NCBI GenBank assembly: GCA_965220775.1
Contig: OZ244845.1
Span: 3,410,001 to 3,474,000, forward strand
Source: G963664835 sp965220775
GTDB taxonomy: Bacteria > Chloroflexota > UBA6077 > FW602-bin22 > JBCLEL01
Reading direction: 5' to 3'
DNA: 64,000 bases
Below the pieces are notes generated by a model. The model ran no database searches. It worked only from the letters and a program-made list of their open reading frames with translations, and had not been told where the DNA came from. Position 1 is the stretch's first letter, and the number at the start of each line of letters is the position of its first letter. The translations under genes and the position numbers were made by a program. Positions 35,831 through 45,104 of this stretch are shown here, in pieces.

Positions 35831-36459
35831 CCAGCGGAATCGCTCCGACCGGCGATGCGGCCAAGCGCGTCGCGGCAGTCCTGACCGCCGGCGGCGTCGC
35901 TCTGATTCCCACTGATACCGTCTACGGTCTGATAGCGGATCCAGAAAACGCCGCCGCGGTGGACCGCATTTACGAGATCAAGGGCCGGCCGGCAAGCCAG
36001 CCCATAGCCGTGCTGGTCGGTCCGGAGTTTTCTCTAGACCGGGTCGCCGATGAAGTTCCGGCCGCCGTCCGTCGCGTCGCCAAGCCGTTTTGGGCCAGCG
36101 GGCGTCTGACAATCGTCCTGCGGCGCAAACCGGGTCATCTGGAAGCTATCTCGGCCGGCGCGCCAACGGTGGGACTCCGGTCCCCCGACCACTCGTTCAC
36201 ACAAGAGGTGATAGCCAGCTTCGGCCGGCCGATAGCTGCGACCAGCGCTAATACCTCTGGACTACCGAGTCCCGCTGCGTTCGAGGAGGTCGAGCCGGCC
36301 GTAGTCGACGCCGTGGACTTGGCCGTTGACGACGGCAGGTGTCCAATTAGCGTGCATTCGAGCGTGGTGGATTTCTCGGTGGTTCCGCCCAGGGTCTTGA
36401 GGGCCGGCGCGATCTCGCCGGCCGAGCTTTCCGCCGGTCTGGGAGTGACGGTCCGCTAG
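35827..36459 (+). CDS. tsaC: L-threonylcarbamoyladenylate synthase (Sua5/YrdC/YwlC)
   Basis: The 210-residue protein has the YrdC nucleotide and threonine pocket: IPTDTVYGLIADPEN, YEIKGRPASQPIAVLV, the ATSANTSG loop. It makes TC-AMP for the t6A37 modification of ANN-decoding tRNAs. It is the short (TsaC) form without the Sua5 domain. It is last in the prfA operon, an arrangement seen in many bacteria (prfA-prmC-tsaC). It converges with, and overlaps by four bases, the next gene. Confidence 0.92.
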   Translation: MTSGIAPTGDAAKRVAAVLTAGGVALIPTDTVYGLIADPENAAAVDRIYEIKGRPASQPIAVLVGPEFSLDRVADEVPAAVRRVAKPFWASGRLTIVLRRKPGHLEAISAGAPTVGLRSPDHSFTQEVIASFGRPIAATSANTSGLPSPAAFEEVEPAVVDAVDLAVDDGRCPISVHSSVVDFSVVPPRVLRAGAISPAELSAGLGVTVR

Positions 36460-37658
36460 GATTTGACTGCTTCCACTAGCCGGTCATAGGTGGTTATGTC
36501 CTTCGTTCGATCCAAGAAGTCGCGCAGGTTCGCAGAGTCCCCTCGAAGCTTCCTCAGTGGCGCCTCGTAGCGGTTCCCGGTGCCGGCGTAACCGCCGCGC
36601 CACGCTAGATAGGCGGTGTTCAATCTTCGAATCGGGTAACCCAGATCGGCCAACTCGCGCTGCCGGGCCTCCATGTATGTCTCCGCCCGTTCCACCTCTC
36701 CTCCATCCAGAAAGGTCTGCACTGTCTCCCGCGTCTCTCTCAACAGCGTGTCGAACTCCGTCGCACCATCCCCAGATGAAGCTCCGGCGTCCTTTGCCGC
36801 CGGCCCCAAACTAGCAAGCACCGATGCCCTGACCTCATCTCCGACGATATCGGCCGCCGTCTCGTTGATCGACCTTGCTTCATCGCTGAAAAAATACTCG
36901 CGGCCCAGCGGATGGATGAGTAGGTAATGGTGAGTCCATTCGTGCGCGATTGTGAACACCGCGCTTCCCAGGTCCTTTCTCGGTGAGATAAGCGGCGGAA
37001 ACAGAGCGATCCCACCGATATTCTCGACGAGTGCCACATATTCTCTCTCTTCCGATTCAAACTGCTCCTCGATGATCTGTATGGTTTCGATATCGAGACC
37101 GCCTCCGAGCAGCAGCGACGTATCCAACCTGATGCTGTCGCGCGGAGCAACTAGCAACACCTGGGGCAACTGTCCTATCTGAAAATTGACCGGTGGGCGC
37201 AGGCCGACATGCAAATAGCCAAGCCCAACGTCGAGGTGCAGGCCGGGCTGGTCGAAGCCGGCCGATAACAACTCGCGCTCGACGATCTGCCGGAGCGTAT
37301 CCATGGCGGCCGGCCGGAGCGACGCTTCTTCTCGAGCCGCTTCCTGCAGAGCCTCATTGCGCGAAGAGCGCGGCTCATCGAGGACCGACTGCCGGATAGC
37401 CTCGCCTCGAACCTCGGCGACAGCTCTGGCGGCGTCGAAATAGCGGACAAGCGACTGCGAACCCAGTTGCTGATCGCCGGCCGACTCTCGCGGTACGAAG
37501 AGCGACTGCATCTGCCGGTCAAGCAAGTCCAGGGTCTTCCCTTGGGCGGCTTGAAACGCCCGCCAGTCCCGCCGGCCGGCCGGGTCGTTCGCCGGGATGG
37601 CGACGACAATCAGTACCAAAAGCCCAAGCAACAGCAGCCGCAAAGTCAGCGCAAACAC
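36456..37658 (-). CDS. predicted membrane-anchored HExxH metallopeptidase
   Basis: The 400-residue protein has an N-terminal membrane anchor or signal (about 3-21) and no other membrane span. A zinc motif AHEWTHHYL (H239, E240, H243) is followed by E267 in SINETAADIVGDEV, the gluzincin layout. The rest has no family I can name. It may act in the cell envelope. The gene overlaps tsaC by four bases tail to tail. Confidence 0.6.
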   Translation of the reverse strand: MFALTLRLLLLGLLVLIVVAIPANDPAGRRDWRAFQAAQGKTLDLLDRQMQSLFVPRESAGDQQLGSQSLVRYFDAARAVAEVRGEAIRQSVLDEPRSSRNEALQEAAREEASLRPAAMDTLRQIVERELLSAGFDQPGLHLDVGLGYLHVGLRPPVNFQIGQLPQVLLVAPRDSIRLDTSLLLGGGLDIETIQIIEEQFESEEREYVALVENIGGIALFPPLISPRKDLGSAVFTIAHEWTHHYLLIHPLGREYFFSDEARSINETAADIVGDEVRASVLASLGPAAKDAGASSGDGATEFDTLLRETRETVQTFLDGGEVERAETYMEARQRELADLGYPIRRLNTAYLAWRGGYAGTGNRYEAPLRKLRGDSANLRDFLDRTKDITTYDRLVEAVKS

Positions 37659-37717
37659 CGTTTCACTCCAACCGCCGGCGAGGAGGTCGCTTCGCCGGCG
37701 GCGACCAACACCACGGA

Positions 37718-38605
37718 GACTTGGTACGAAAACAGTGTTACTCGGCTTCGATGGTGCCTCGGAATCTCACTAATCTCCCTTATCGTCATTGGTGCGAAAG
37801 CATGTCCCGGACTCCGATCCGGGATGTGCCCTCCAATCAACCTCGATGCCGGCTCCCCACCGGCGAACCCCGCCGAATTGTAGACCCATGGTCGATGGCC
37901 AGAAAAGAAGAATGTAGTGCGGTCGAAGACTTCGCGAGGCGAGGGGCTTGTCCCCCGCTGGGGCCGGGGTCGGGCGTGGCAGAATCCGCCGGGCCAACGC
38001 GCCTTACCAGACCACAACTCCGGCTTTTCCGACCTTCGTGTACCCGCAGCAGCCGGCATTTGCGATTCGTGCGAAAGCATGTCCCCGGACTCCGATCCGG
38101 GATGTGCCCTCCAATCAACCTCGATGCCGGCTCCCCACCGGCGAACCCCGCCGAATTGTAGACCCATGGTCGATGGCCAGAAAAGAAGAATGTAGTGCGG
38201 GGGCTTGTCCCCCGCTGGGGTCGGGGTGGGGCATGGCAGAATCCGCCGGGCCGATTCGCTGTACCAAACCACAACTCCCGCTTTTCATACCTTGGTGTGC
38301 CGGCGCCAGCCGGCATCAGCGATTACTATGAAAACATGTCCCGGACTCCGATCCGGGATGGCCTCCCGATTCGTCACTCCGGCGAAAGCCGGAGTCCAGG
38401 GGTGGGGAACCCCGTAGCGATGGGGCTTCTTCCCAGCCAAGGATCCCCTACACCCCGCGATTTTCATCCTCTTTTGCGGGCTCCGCAAGGCCATGGTGAT
38501 TCCGGCGAAGAGCCGGCCCCGTACCCCGATACGGGGCCGGAATCCAGAGGGGGTGGGGCGAGGGGAGTGTAGCACTGGGCCTTGTCCCCAGCGTAGATGA
38601 GGGTG
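37718..38605. repeat. composite palindromic repeat array 4
   Basis: Nearly 900 bases of the modules. A stretch beginning GCGAAAGCATGTCCC at 37794 recurs 277 bases later at 38071 with few changes, including the GCCGAATTGTAGACC segment. The array closes with the GATACGGGGCCGGAAT unit. It separates the metallopeptidase from the duplicated-domain protein. Confidence 0.85.
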
Positions 38606-38650
38606 AGAGAGGATTAGCCAAATGCACCTGTGAAGAACAACGTCGCCTCG

Positions 38651-39817
38651 TCATTGGCACTCATCATCCGTGGCGCCGGGAACAACCACTTCCAGATACC
38701 AATAATCTGAGGAGTCCTCTCGAAACTTCGGCGACACCTTAGTTATCAAAACAAGATTTCCACGGCGGCCATGATAGATCTCGTAAACTTCTATATGCAT
38801 GTCCCTTGTAGGCTTGGGTGCGAACGAAGACTTCGGACCGAAACGTTTCGTCGAACATGCTTCTATGATCTCATCCTCTAAACTAATATCGAACTTCGAA
38901 CCCAGGGTGCTTTTATTGATATCTACGACAACGGCGTCCTTTCTACGATTTTCGACGATGACTTCACGCTTATTCGGATGACTCACGTCGTGGGCGATCC
39001 AATACTTTCCCGGACACCTATCTGAATCTGTACCTTTAGGTTTGAACCAAGTCTCACCACCACCCATGTATATTTTATCTCCGACACGCGCGATGGTCCG
39101 ACCGGCTCCATTACGTATCTGAACCACGCCGTCCTCGATGTGCGGGGTGAACCCAGCAGGCCACACGACCACGAGATTAGGATTCTGATTACGGTAAATA
39201 GGATTGGGCCTCCCCACGCGCAGACAGTCACCGTCCAGTATCAGTTCACCGCCGTTTAACGCGGTCCTCTGCACAAGCGGACCCTTTACAGACTTCTGCC
39301 GAGGGAAGAAGAGCGTCGAGCCCGGTATCGACACTACGGTGGGCTCATCAGGGTCAACCGCGCTGACTTCCTCTCCTACTATCCAGTAGGGCCCCGGACA
39401 ACCCTCGGGCAACGGCTGTAGCAGATCGATTTCGCCTATGTCCGTGGTTAAGCACCAGCCATCGGAGCAGATTGGGTGGCCACTGAAGCGAACTTCATCT
39501 CCGACACGAGCGGCAATCAGGCCGGCTCCATCGATGATCTGGATCGAGTTGCCTTTGGCGCTCAGCGTGAAGTTAGCCGGCCATACGAGCAGAAGTGAAA
39601 CAGGAGTTCGATCGGGATATGTGGGATCTGGGTAGCCGCGTACCCGGAGGCATCCATCGACCACGATCAGTTCACCAAAGCGAGATCTTTCAGGAAGCAC
39701 CGGCGGCCCCTCATACTGAGGGAAACCTACTATTCGGGTCGGCTGGCTACCGAAGAAGGTCAGTATTATCCCCACGAGAAGCAGGGGCAAAGCAGCGTGC
39801 CGCGCGACACTCAACAT
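38651..39817 (-). CDS. secreted hypothetical protein with an internal duplication
   Basis: The 388-residue protein has a signal or anchor (about 8-24). Two matching units follow, residues 48-152 and 189-279, each with ELI-DG-CLRV, a LLVVWPA-F segment, GAG-(I/T)IARVGD and a closing CPG-YWI. A C-terminal region of ~100 residues has none of this. I do not recognise a named family. The two units probably fold as small beta domains. It stands alone, flanked by repeats. Confidence 0.7.
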   Translation of the reverse strand: MLSVARHAALPLLLVGIILTFFGSQPTRIVGFPQYEGPPVLPERSRFGELIVVDGCLRVRGYPDPTYPDRTPVSLLLVWPANFTLSAKGNSIQIIDGAGLIAARVGDEVRFSGHPICSDGWCLTTDIGEIDLLQPLPEGCPGPYWIVGEEVSAVDPDEPTVVSIPGSTLFFPRQKSVKGPLVQRTALNGGELILDGDCLRVGRPNPIYRNQNPNLVVVWPAGFTPHIEDGVVQIRNGAGRTIARVGDKIYMGGGETWFKPKGTDSDRCPGKYWIAHDVSHPNKREVIVENRRKDAVVVDINKSTLGSKFDISLEDEIIEACSTKRFGPKSSFAPKPTRDMHIEVYEIYHGRRGNLVLITKVSPKFREDSSDYWYLEVVVPGATDDECQ

Positions 39818-40155
39818 AGGGTGGGCTCAATCTCCCTCCGTCGCCCAACATATCAACATTGCGTGCCCAACGCAAATGGCCTTAGCGAAGAAGCCAAGGC
39901 GCTACTTGGTAGTCAAACCCAATGGCAAGTTGGACCTCACCTCGACCATTGGGGATACTTGGAGATGACAATCAGGAGGCCCTCCACGGTTCACGGCCTG
40001 ACCCGATCTGCCACCTGATCGCGTGATATAATTTTGCCACGCTGGTCATCGCATCTTAATCTGCGGGTGGTCGTCATCCCGGATCGGACCAGAGACGGAC
40101 CGCCCTAATGACGCGCCGATTCGAGCACTGAAGTGCCGGCAGGAGAAATTCCCAG
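39818..40155. other. yebC leader region
   Basis: No gene is supported; it carries the proposed yebC promoter at 40024-40032. Confidence 0.4.
40024..40032 (+). promoter_or_regulatory. extended -10 promoter of yebC-ruvCA
   Basis: TGATATAAT (TGN plus perfect TATAAT at 40027-40032). No -35 needed for this class. The same nonamer precedes nuoA at 45032-45040. Confidence 0.5.
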
Positions 40156-40905
40156 ATGTCCGGTCATAGCAAATGGGCAACAATAAAGCGGCAAAAGGCG
40201 GCTACCGACGCCAAGAGAGGCCAAGCCTTTACCAAGTTGGGTCGCGAGATCACGATAGCCGCGCGCGATGGCGGCCCCGATCCCAACGTTAACTTCCGGC
40301 TGCGACTCGCTGTCAATCGCGCACGCGAGGCGAACATGCCGGCCGACAACATCGACCGCGCGATCAACCGAGCGACCGGCAGTGCGACCGGCGAGTCTAT
40401 AGAGGAGTTGGTGTACGAGGGATATGGGCCGGGAGGAGCTGCCCTCTATATCGAAGTCACCACCGATAACCGCAAGCGAAGCGGCGCCGAAGTGCGCAAC
40501 GTAGTTCAGCGCGCCGGCGGGTCTTTGGGAGACAGCGGAAGCGTCACCTGGCTCTTCGAGCCTCGCGGTTTGTTGACCGTAGAAGTCGGCGATAACGACC
40601 CGGACGAAGTTGCGATGATCGCCATCGATGCCGAAGCGGACGACGTCGAGTCCGTCGACGGCACGGTCGAAGTCCAATGCCCCCCCAGTAGGCTGGAATC
40701 CGTGCGCAAAGCATTCGAATCAGTCAAACTTAACGTGATCTCTTCAGAGAGATCGCTGTCTCCCTTAAACAGCGTCAGCTTGGATCGACAAACCACCCAT
40801 CAGGTGATGCGCCTCGTAGAAAAGCTGGAAGAGCTTGACGACGTGCGCAGCGTTCACACCAACATGGATCTAACTCAAGAGATGGTGGAAAGCTATCGAG
40901 CCTAG
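40156..40905 (+). CDS. yebC: YebC/PmpR family protein
   Basis: The 249-residue protein starts with the family signature SGHSKWATIKRQKAATDAKRG and has ...GPGGAALYIEVTTDNRKRS and SVTWLFEPRG in the middle. YebC-type proteins have been described as transcription regulators and, more recently, as factors that rescue ribosomes at proline stretches. The link to ruvC-ruvA downstream (31-base gap) is a very common gene order. AGGAGAAATTCCC precedes the ATG. Confidence 0.94.
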   Translation: MSGHSKWATIKRQKAATDAKRGQAFTKLGREITIAARDGGPDPNVNFRLRLAVNRAREANMPADNIDRAINRATGSATGESIEELVYEGYGPGGAALYIEVTTDNRKRSGAEVRNVVQRAGGSLGDSGSVTWLFEPRGLLTVEVGDNDPDEVAMIAIDAEADDVESVDGTVEVQCPPSRLESVRKAFESVKLNVISSERSLSPLNSVSLDRQTTHQVMRLVEKLEELDDVRSVHTNMDLTQEMVESYRA

Positions 40906-40936
40906 ATCAATCGCCGCGGCCGACCACCACCGGCTC

Positions 40937-41446
40937 GTGTCTTCCGACGCCCCCCGCACCGTGATCGGACTGGATCCGGGCAGCCGGGTGTTAGGCTACG
41001 GCGTTGTCAGAGAAGAGGGCGGCCGGATCGCGCTCGTGGATCACGGGGCCGTTTGGACCAACAGCAAAGATCCAATCGAACGCAAGCTCCTCAGCTTGAA
41101 TCAGCAGTTGGTCGAAGTCATAGGCAGATATGGACCTGACCAGGCCGCGGTCGAAGAGGTATTCTTCAGCGTCAACGCTAGGAGCGCCTTGCTCTTGGGC
41201 CAAGCCCGGGGCGTCGTCTTGCTGACCCTGGCGGCCGCAGGAGTGCCCACCTCTCAATACTCGGCCACCGCTCTCAAACAAGCTGTCACAAACTACGGCC
41301 GGGCGAGCAAGGCACAGGTGCAGCGCTCGGTGCAAATGCTCTTGGGTCTTGACCATCTTCCCGAACCGCCCGATGCGGCGGACGCTCTGGCGATTGCGAT
41401 ATGTCATATAAACTCTACCCAGCGCCGGTTCCAACCACTGGGCTGA
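40937..41446 (+). CDS. ruvC: Holliday junction resolvase RuvC
   Basis: The 169-residue endonuclease has the four catalytic acids: Asp in GLDPGSRVLGYGV, Glu in AAVEEVFF, and the two Asp in PPDAADALAIAICH. It cuts four-way DNA junctions made in recombination repair, acting with RuvAB. The start is GTG. ruvA follows 21 bases on. ruvB is not in the window. Confidence 0.95.
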   Translation: MSSDAPRTVIGLDPGSRVLGYGVVREEGGRIALVDHGAVWTNSKDPIERKLLSLNQQLVEVIGRYGPDQAAVEEVFFSVNARSALLLGQARGVVLLTLAAAGVPTSQYSATALKQAVTNYGRASKAQVQRSVQMLLGLDHLPEPPDAADALAIAICHINSTQRRFQPLG

Positions 41447-41467
41447 GAGGATAGGAGCGAACGGTCT

Positions 41468-42040
41468 GTGATCGCCGGAGTTCGGGGCAAGGTAGTCGGT
41501 CGCCAGGCCAGCTCGATCCTGCTCGAAGTCGGCGGATTCGTATTGCAGATCGGCGTACCCCTATCGACGCTTCAGGCAGCCGGCGAACGCGGCGCTTCGG
41601 TCTACCTGCACACCTACCTCCACCTGCGGGCAGATGCCGTGTCGCTCTTCGGTTTCTCCAGCGAGGATGAGTTGACGGCCTTCCTCGACCTCCTGAATGT
41701 AAACGGCGTCGGCCCAAAGGTAGCGCTGGCTATCCTGTCGCGTTTCGATCCGAAGCAGTTGGAGCGAATCATCGGCGAGGGCGAACCAGAGAATCTCTCC
41801 ACCGTATCCGGCGTCGGAAAGAAGCTTGCCGGCCGCATCGTGCTGGAGCTGCACGGCAAGCTAGAGATGAAACCTGTCGCCACGGAGCCGGCGGTCGATC
41901 CTCTGATAGTGGACGCGCTAATGAGCCTGGGCTACAGGCGGGAAGACTCGTTAAAAGCCGCAGCTTCGGTCGAACGAGCGGAGGAGTTGGAACCAGAGCA
42001 GCGTATTCTTCGCGCCTTACGGTATTTCCAAAGCGAATGA
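41468..42040 (+). CDS. ruvA: Holliday junction branch-migration protein RuvA
   Basis: The 190-residue protein begins IAGVRGKVVGRQASSILLEV (OB-fold domain), has two helix-hairpin-helix motifs (FLDLLNVNGVGPKVALAIL and LSTVSGVGKKLAGRIVLEL), and a C-terminal helical domain that contacts RuvB. The start is GTG. In most bacteria ruvB follows; here a leftward gene follows instead. Confidence 0.95.
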   Translation: MIAGVRGKVVGRQASSILLEVGGFVLQIGVPLSTLQAAGERGASVYLHTYLHLRADAVSLFGFSSEDELTAFLDLLNVNGVGPKVALAILSRFDPKQLERIIGEGEPENLSTVSGVGKKLAGRIVLELHGKLEMKPVATEPAVDPLIVDALMSLGYRREDSLKAAASVERAEELEPEQRILRALRYFQSE

Positions 42041-42129
42041 CCGCTGACTCGAGGGCAACCCGACGAGTCTATCGCCGCGCAGAGCGAGCCAATCAGGCCA
42101 ACCAGCTTCTAGAGACCGTGTAAGACACC

Positions 42130-42786
42130 TCAGGGCAGCAAGTCAACGAATCCCTCGAAGATCGCCTGCCAGTCTGGCACGAGCGCCACACCCGCGAGCC
42201 CCGCCGCGTAAATCCACTCGATCCACAGTGGACGCAATATGTTCGCCAAGCTGAACGGAATCGCCAACACAAGTCCAAGGCCGGCAAGGTATTCGCGGTT
42301 CGCCAGCTTGTACTTGACGACGTCGTACAGGCTATCGATATCTGCCCGGCTAGGTATCGCCTGAATCGCAATCGACACCCCAAGCCACAGAGCCAGCAAA
42401 GATTGAAGCAGAGTTGCCGGCTCGTGAACGATCTCGGGCCCGAATCCGGTCTCGCCCTGCAGACGGAATAGCGCGTATGCGATAGAGGTGTTCACCAAGA
42501 ATGGCCCCAGCACGATCAGGGCATGCTGGCGGATGTGGCGCGGCACCGAATGAACGATGTAGCCGGCCGGATTGCCCAAGCTGAAGAAGACTGCCTCGTG
42601 TACCTTACTGCCGGCTAGCCGGCAGAAGAAGTAGTGGGCAAACTCGTGTACGACCACGCCGGGCAACTCGAACAGCCGAAAGAAGATCGCGGCCGGGCCC
42701 AACGGTATGACAGCCTGTTGGGACTGGCCGGCTCTGGCGATTCTGGGTGTTATCCTGTCCGATCTTCGCTTGCGCTGTGCGCCCAA
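42130..42786 (-). CDS. M50-like membrane zinc metalloprotease
   Basis: The 218-residue protein has HEFAH (H47, E48, H51) in the first membrane segment, then LGPFLVNTSIAYALF and IPSRADIDSLYDVV, where the Asp could be the third ligand. It has four to five hydrophobic segments, as in site-2-type proteases or DUF3267 proteins. The start is TTG with GGAGGA before it. Its first codons and leader are copied at 44828-44978. Confidence 0.7.
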   Translation of the reverse strand: MGAQRKRRSDRITPRIARAGQSQQAVIPLGPAAIFFRLFELPGVVVHEFAHYFFCRLAGSKVHEAVFFSLGNPAGYIVHSVPRHIRQHALIVLGPFLVNTSIAYALFRLQGETGFGPEIVHEPATLLQSLLALWLGVSIAIQAIPSRADIDSLYDVVKYKLANREYLAGLGLVLAIPFSLANILRPLWIEWIYAAGLAGVALVPDWQAIFEGFVDLLP

Positions 42787-42873
42787 TTCTTCCTCCGGCT
42801 CCTACTATACCGTCGGGACAACAAATGGGAAGTGGAAGCGCATAAAAGCGGGGGGAAAACACCCACGACACTA
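42723..42873 (-). repeat. leader/5'-end duplicated sequence, copy A
   Basis: About 150 bases, from the first ~22 codons of the M50-like gene back through its leader, recur at 44828-44978 with roughly 85% identity by eye. A -10-like TATAGT lies at 42804-42809 (minus strand) in both copies. Confidence 0.75.
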
Positions 42874-43287
42874 AGGCTTGCTCGGCGTCGGAGCCTAGGT
42901 CTCCAAGAGCCGCCCGCCGCGACATTCGTACGAAAGCAGATGGCGCCCGTCACACCAGCGACAATTACCCGTAGGGGCGACTCACGAGTCCATCAGCTCC
43001 AACTAATTGCTCAGAACGGGGTTCTGGTGCTTGAGAATACGGGTTGTCATGACCATTTTGCGGGCCATGCGCGGCCCAGGCCCACGCTGTTTTGATGCCG
43101 ATGCGGTCTGGATTGGCAAAATAAGCTGGATCGGCGACTCGACGGGTCCCACGTCTGCCGGAAAATCCCTAGAAATTGAGGCCAAAATCCCGCTGGCGCA
43201 TACCCAGAGCTTAATTAGTTGGAGCAGATGCTCACGAGTCGCCCTGGGTGGGGATCGTCATCCCAGCACCAGCCTAGAGTCGAGAGA

Positions 43288-44205
43288 GTCGCGTAGCGCT
43301 GGGGCCCGTCCCCAGCAACGGTCCGGCCTGCCTCCTCCAATCTGTCATTCCGGCCCCCCAAATCGTCATTCCCGCGAAAGCGGGAATCCAGAGGGGAGGT
43401 GTGGGTTGTGGCAACAACACCAGAACTCTCCCACCAACCAATGCACCCAATTTTCATACCTTGGTGTGCCGGCGCCAGCCGGCATGAGCGATTGCTATGA
43501 AAGCATGTCCCGTACTCCGATCCGGGATGCGCCCTCCAATCGCCCTCCGTCCCGGCTCTCCGCCGGCGAAACGTGCCGAATTGTAGACCGATGGTCGAAG
43601 GCGGAATGAGAAAATGTAGCGCGGGGGCTTGTCCCCCGCTGGGGTCGGGGTGGGGCGTGGCAGAATCCACCGTGCCAACTCGCCATACCAAATCACAACT
43701 CCGGATTTTCATACCTTGGTGTGCCGGCGCCAACCGGCATGAGCGATTGCTATGAAAGCATGTCCCGTACTCCGATCCGGGATGCGCCCTCCAATCGCCC
43801 TCCGTCCCGGCTCTCCGCCGGCGAAACGTGCCGAATTGTAGACCGATGGTCGAAGGCGGAATGAGAAAATGTAGCGCGGGGGCTTGTCCCCCGCTGGGGT
43901 CGGGGTGGGGCGTGGCAGAATCCACCGTGCCAACTCGCCATACCAAATCACAACTCCGGATTTTCATACCTTCGTGTGCCGGCGCCAACCGGCATGAGCG
44001 ATTGCTATGAAAGCATGTCCCGGACTCCGATCCGGGATAGACCACTCCGGCAGCCTCTCATTCGCCATTCGCGGCATCCCTTCGTCATTCCGGCCCCCCA
44101 ATCGTCATTCCGGCGATCGAAGGCATGCCCCGTACCCCGATACGGGGCCGGAATCCAGAGGTGGGGAGGGGGGAATGTAACGCGGAGGCTTGTCCTCCGC
44201 CTAGG
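43288..44205. repeat. composite palindromic repeat array 5 with a 255-bp tandem duplication
   Basis: A 255-base unit starting TTTTCATACC occurs at 43451, 43706 and, as a partial third copy, 43961. The first two are almost identical. Hairpins GCGGGGGCTTGTCCCCCGC and GCGGAGGCTTGTCCTCCGC (near 44183) both occur. Nothing in the array looks like a true gene. Confidence 0.88.
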
Positions 44206-44258
44206 ACATATCCGGCGGCCGGCTCCAATCGCACCACCCCGCGCCCAACCATCGCCCC

Positions 44259-44720
44259 TCAGCGCACCGGAAAGAAAATCTCGGTACGCCACTTCGACTG
44301 GTCCGGCTCCGCGCCGGGATCGGTGACGTAGACCTCCCAGGGCGCACCTGCCGGTTGGAGGCCCTGCGAGCCCATCCACTCCGTCAGCGCCGCCCATGAT
44401 TGCGGCAGCTCGTCATACGGCCCCATGTGGGTAACCGTCGCCACAGTTCCCCCGGGAAGTTCCCCGGCCTTGACCCGGCCCCCACCCTCCATCGGCGAGG
44501 CCACCGGCATACCGCATTCGAGGTCGATCATGTCGCTGTCCATCGAGTAGTAGATCGAGAATGGCATGCCGGCCGGCTCCTGTCCGCTCTGTTGCATGTA
44601 CCCGTGCACCTCCCCGAATAGAGGCCCCATGACTTCCCCAATCTTCTCCATAGTTACCGTAGCGCGAATGCCCAGGATGGGCTGCGCGTCGATCTGCCTT
44701 GTCTCGAACTCCTGCTTCAT
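44259..44720 (-). CDS. GyrI-like / AraC effector-binding domain protein
   Basis: The 153-residue single-domain protein has the SHS2 fold signature: ILGIRATVTMEKIGEVMGPLF at the start, PFSIYY, LECGMPVASPM, and TVATVTHMGPYDELPQSWAAL. Such domains bind small hydrophobic ligands; stand-alone versions sequester drugs or act as SRPBCC-like hydrolases. GGAGGAACAGCAG precedes the ATG. The copied M50 leader lies ~110 bases upstream and may supply its promoter. Confidence 0.85.
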   Translation of the reverse strand: MKQEFETRQIDAQPILGIRATVTMEKIGEVMGPLFGEVHGYMQQSGQEPAGMPFSIYYSMDSDMIDLECGMPVASPMEGGGRVKAGELPGGTVATVTHMGPYDELPQSWAALTEWMGSQGLQPAGAPWEVYVTDPGAEPDQSKWRTEIFFPVR

Positions 44721-44827
44721 CTGCTGTTCCTCCCTATGTCATACTTCCGGCCCGTCAGTCAACTACGGAGCCTTCATATCCTACATGTAGGATCGGATAC
44801 CCCGACTCCGCCAGGTCCCGCTCGACC

Positions 44828-44978
44828 ACTGGCCGGCTCTGGCGATTCGAGGTGTGATTCTGTCCGATCTTCGTTTGCGCTGTGCGCCCAAGTCTTTCGC
44901 CGGCTCCTACTATACCGTCGGGGCGACAAATGGGAAGTGGAGGCGCATAAGAGCCGGGCAAAGAGACACCCGACATTC
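44828..44978 (-). repeat. leader/5'-end duplicated sequence, copy B
   Basis: The decayed twin of 42723-42873. It keeps the TTG and next ~20 codons (GAQRKRRSDRITPRIARAGQ) but then diverges and stops. The TATAGT is kept; the ribosome site is degraded (GGCGAAAG). Confidence 0.75.
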
Positions 44979-45031
44979 AGGCCCATCGCGCACCGAACCC
45001 ATACCGCGGAAACGGCCCATCCCATCCACTG

Positions 45032-45040
45032 TGATATAAT
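45032..45040 (+). promoter_or_regulatory. extended -10 promoter of the nuo cluster
   Basis: TGATATAAT, same as upstream of yebC, 65 bases before the nuoA start. Confidence 0.5.
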
Positions 45041-45104
45041 CGCCGCCGGCTGGACATTCCGGCTGTAGCTTCCTCAAACAAGCCACCGAGACGAGGCCGC
45101 ATCG

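Noticed and set aside
40105..40677. 190-residue minus-strand frame
   Set aside because: Antisense shadow of yebC.
43454..43951. Two identical 80-residue minus-strand frames (MIWYGELARWILPRP...)
   Set aside because: They lie entirely inside the 255-bp tandem repeat, have no ribosome site, and similar frames appear in every array; they are repeat-derived.
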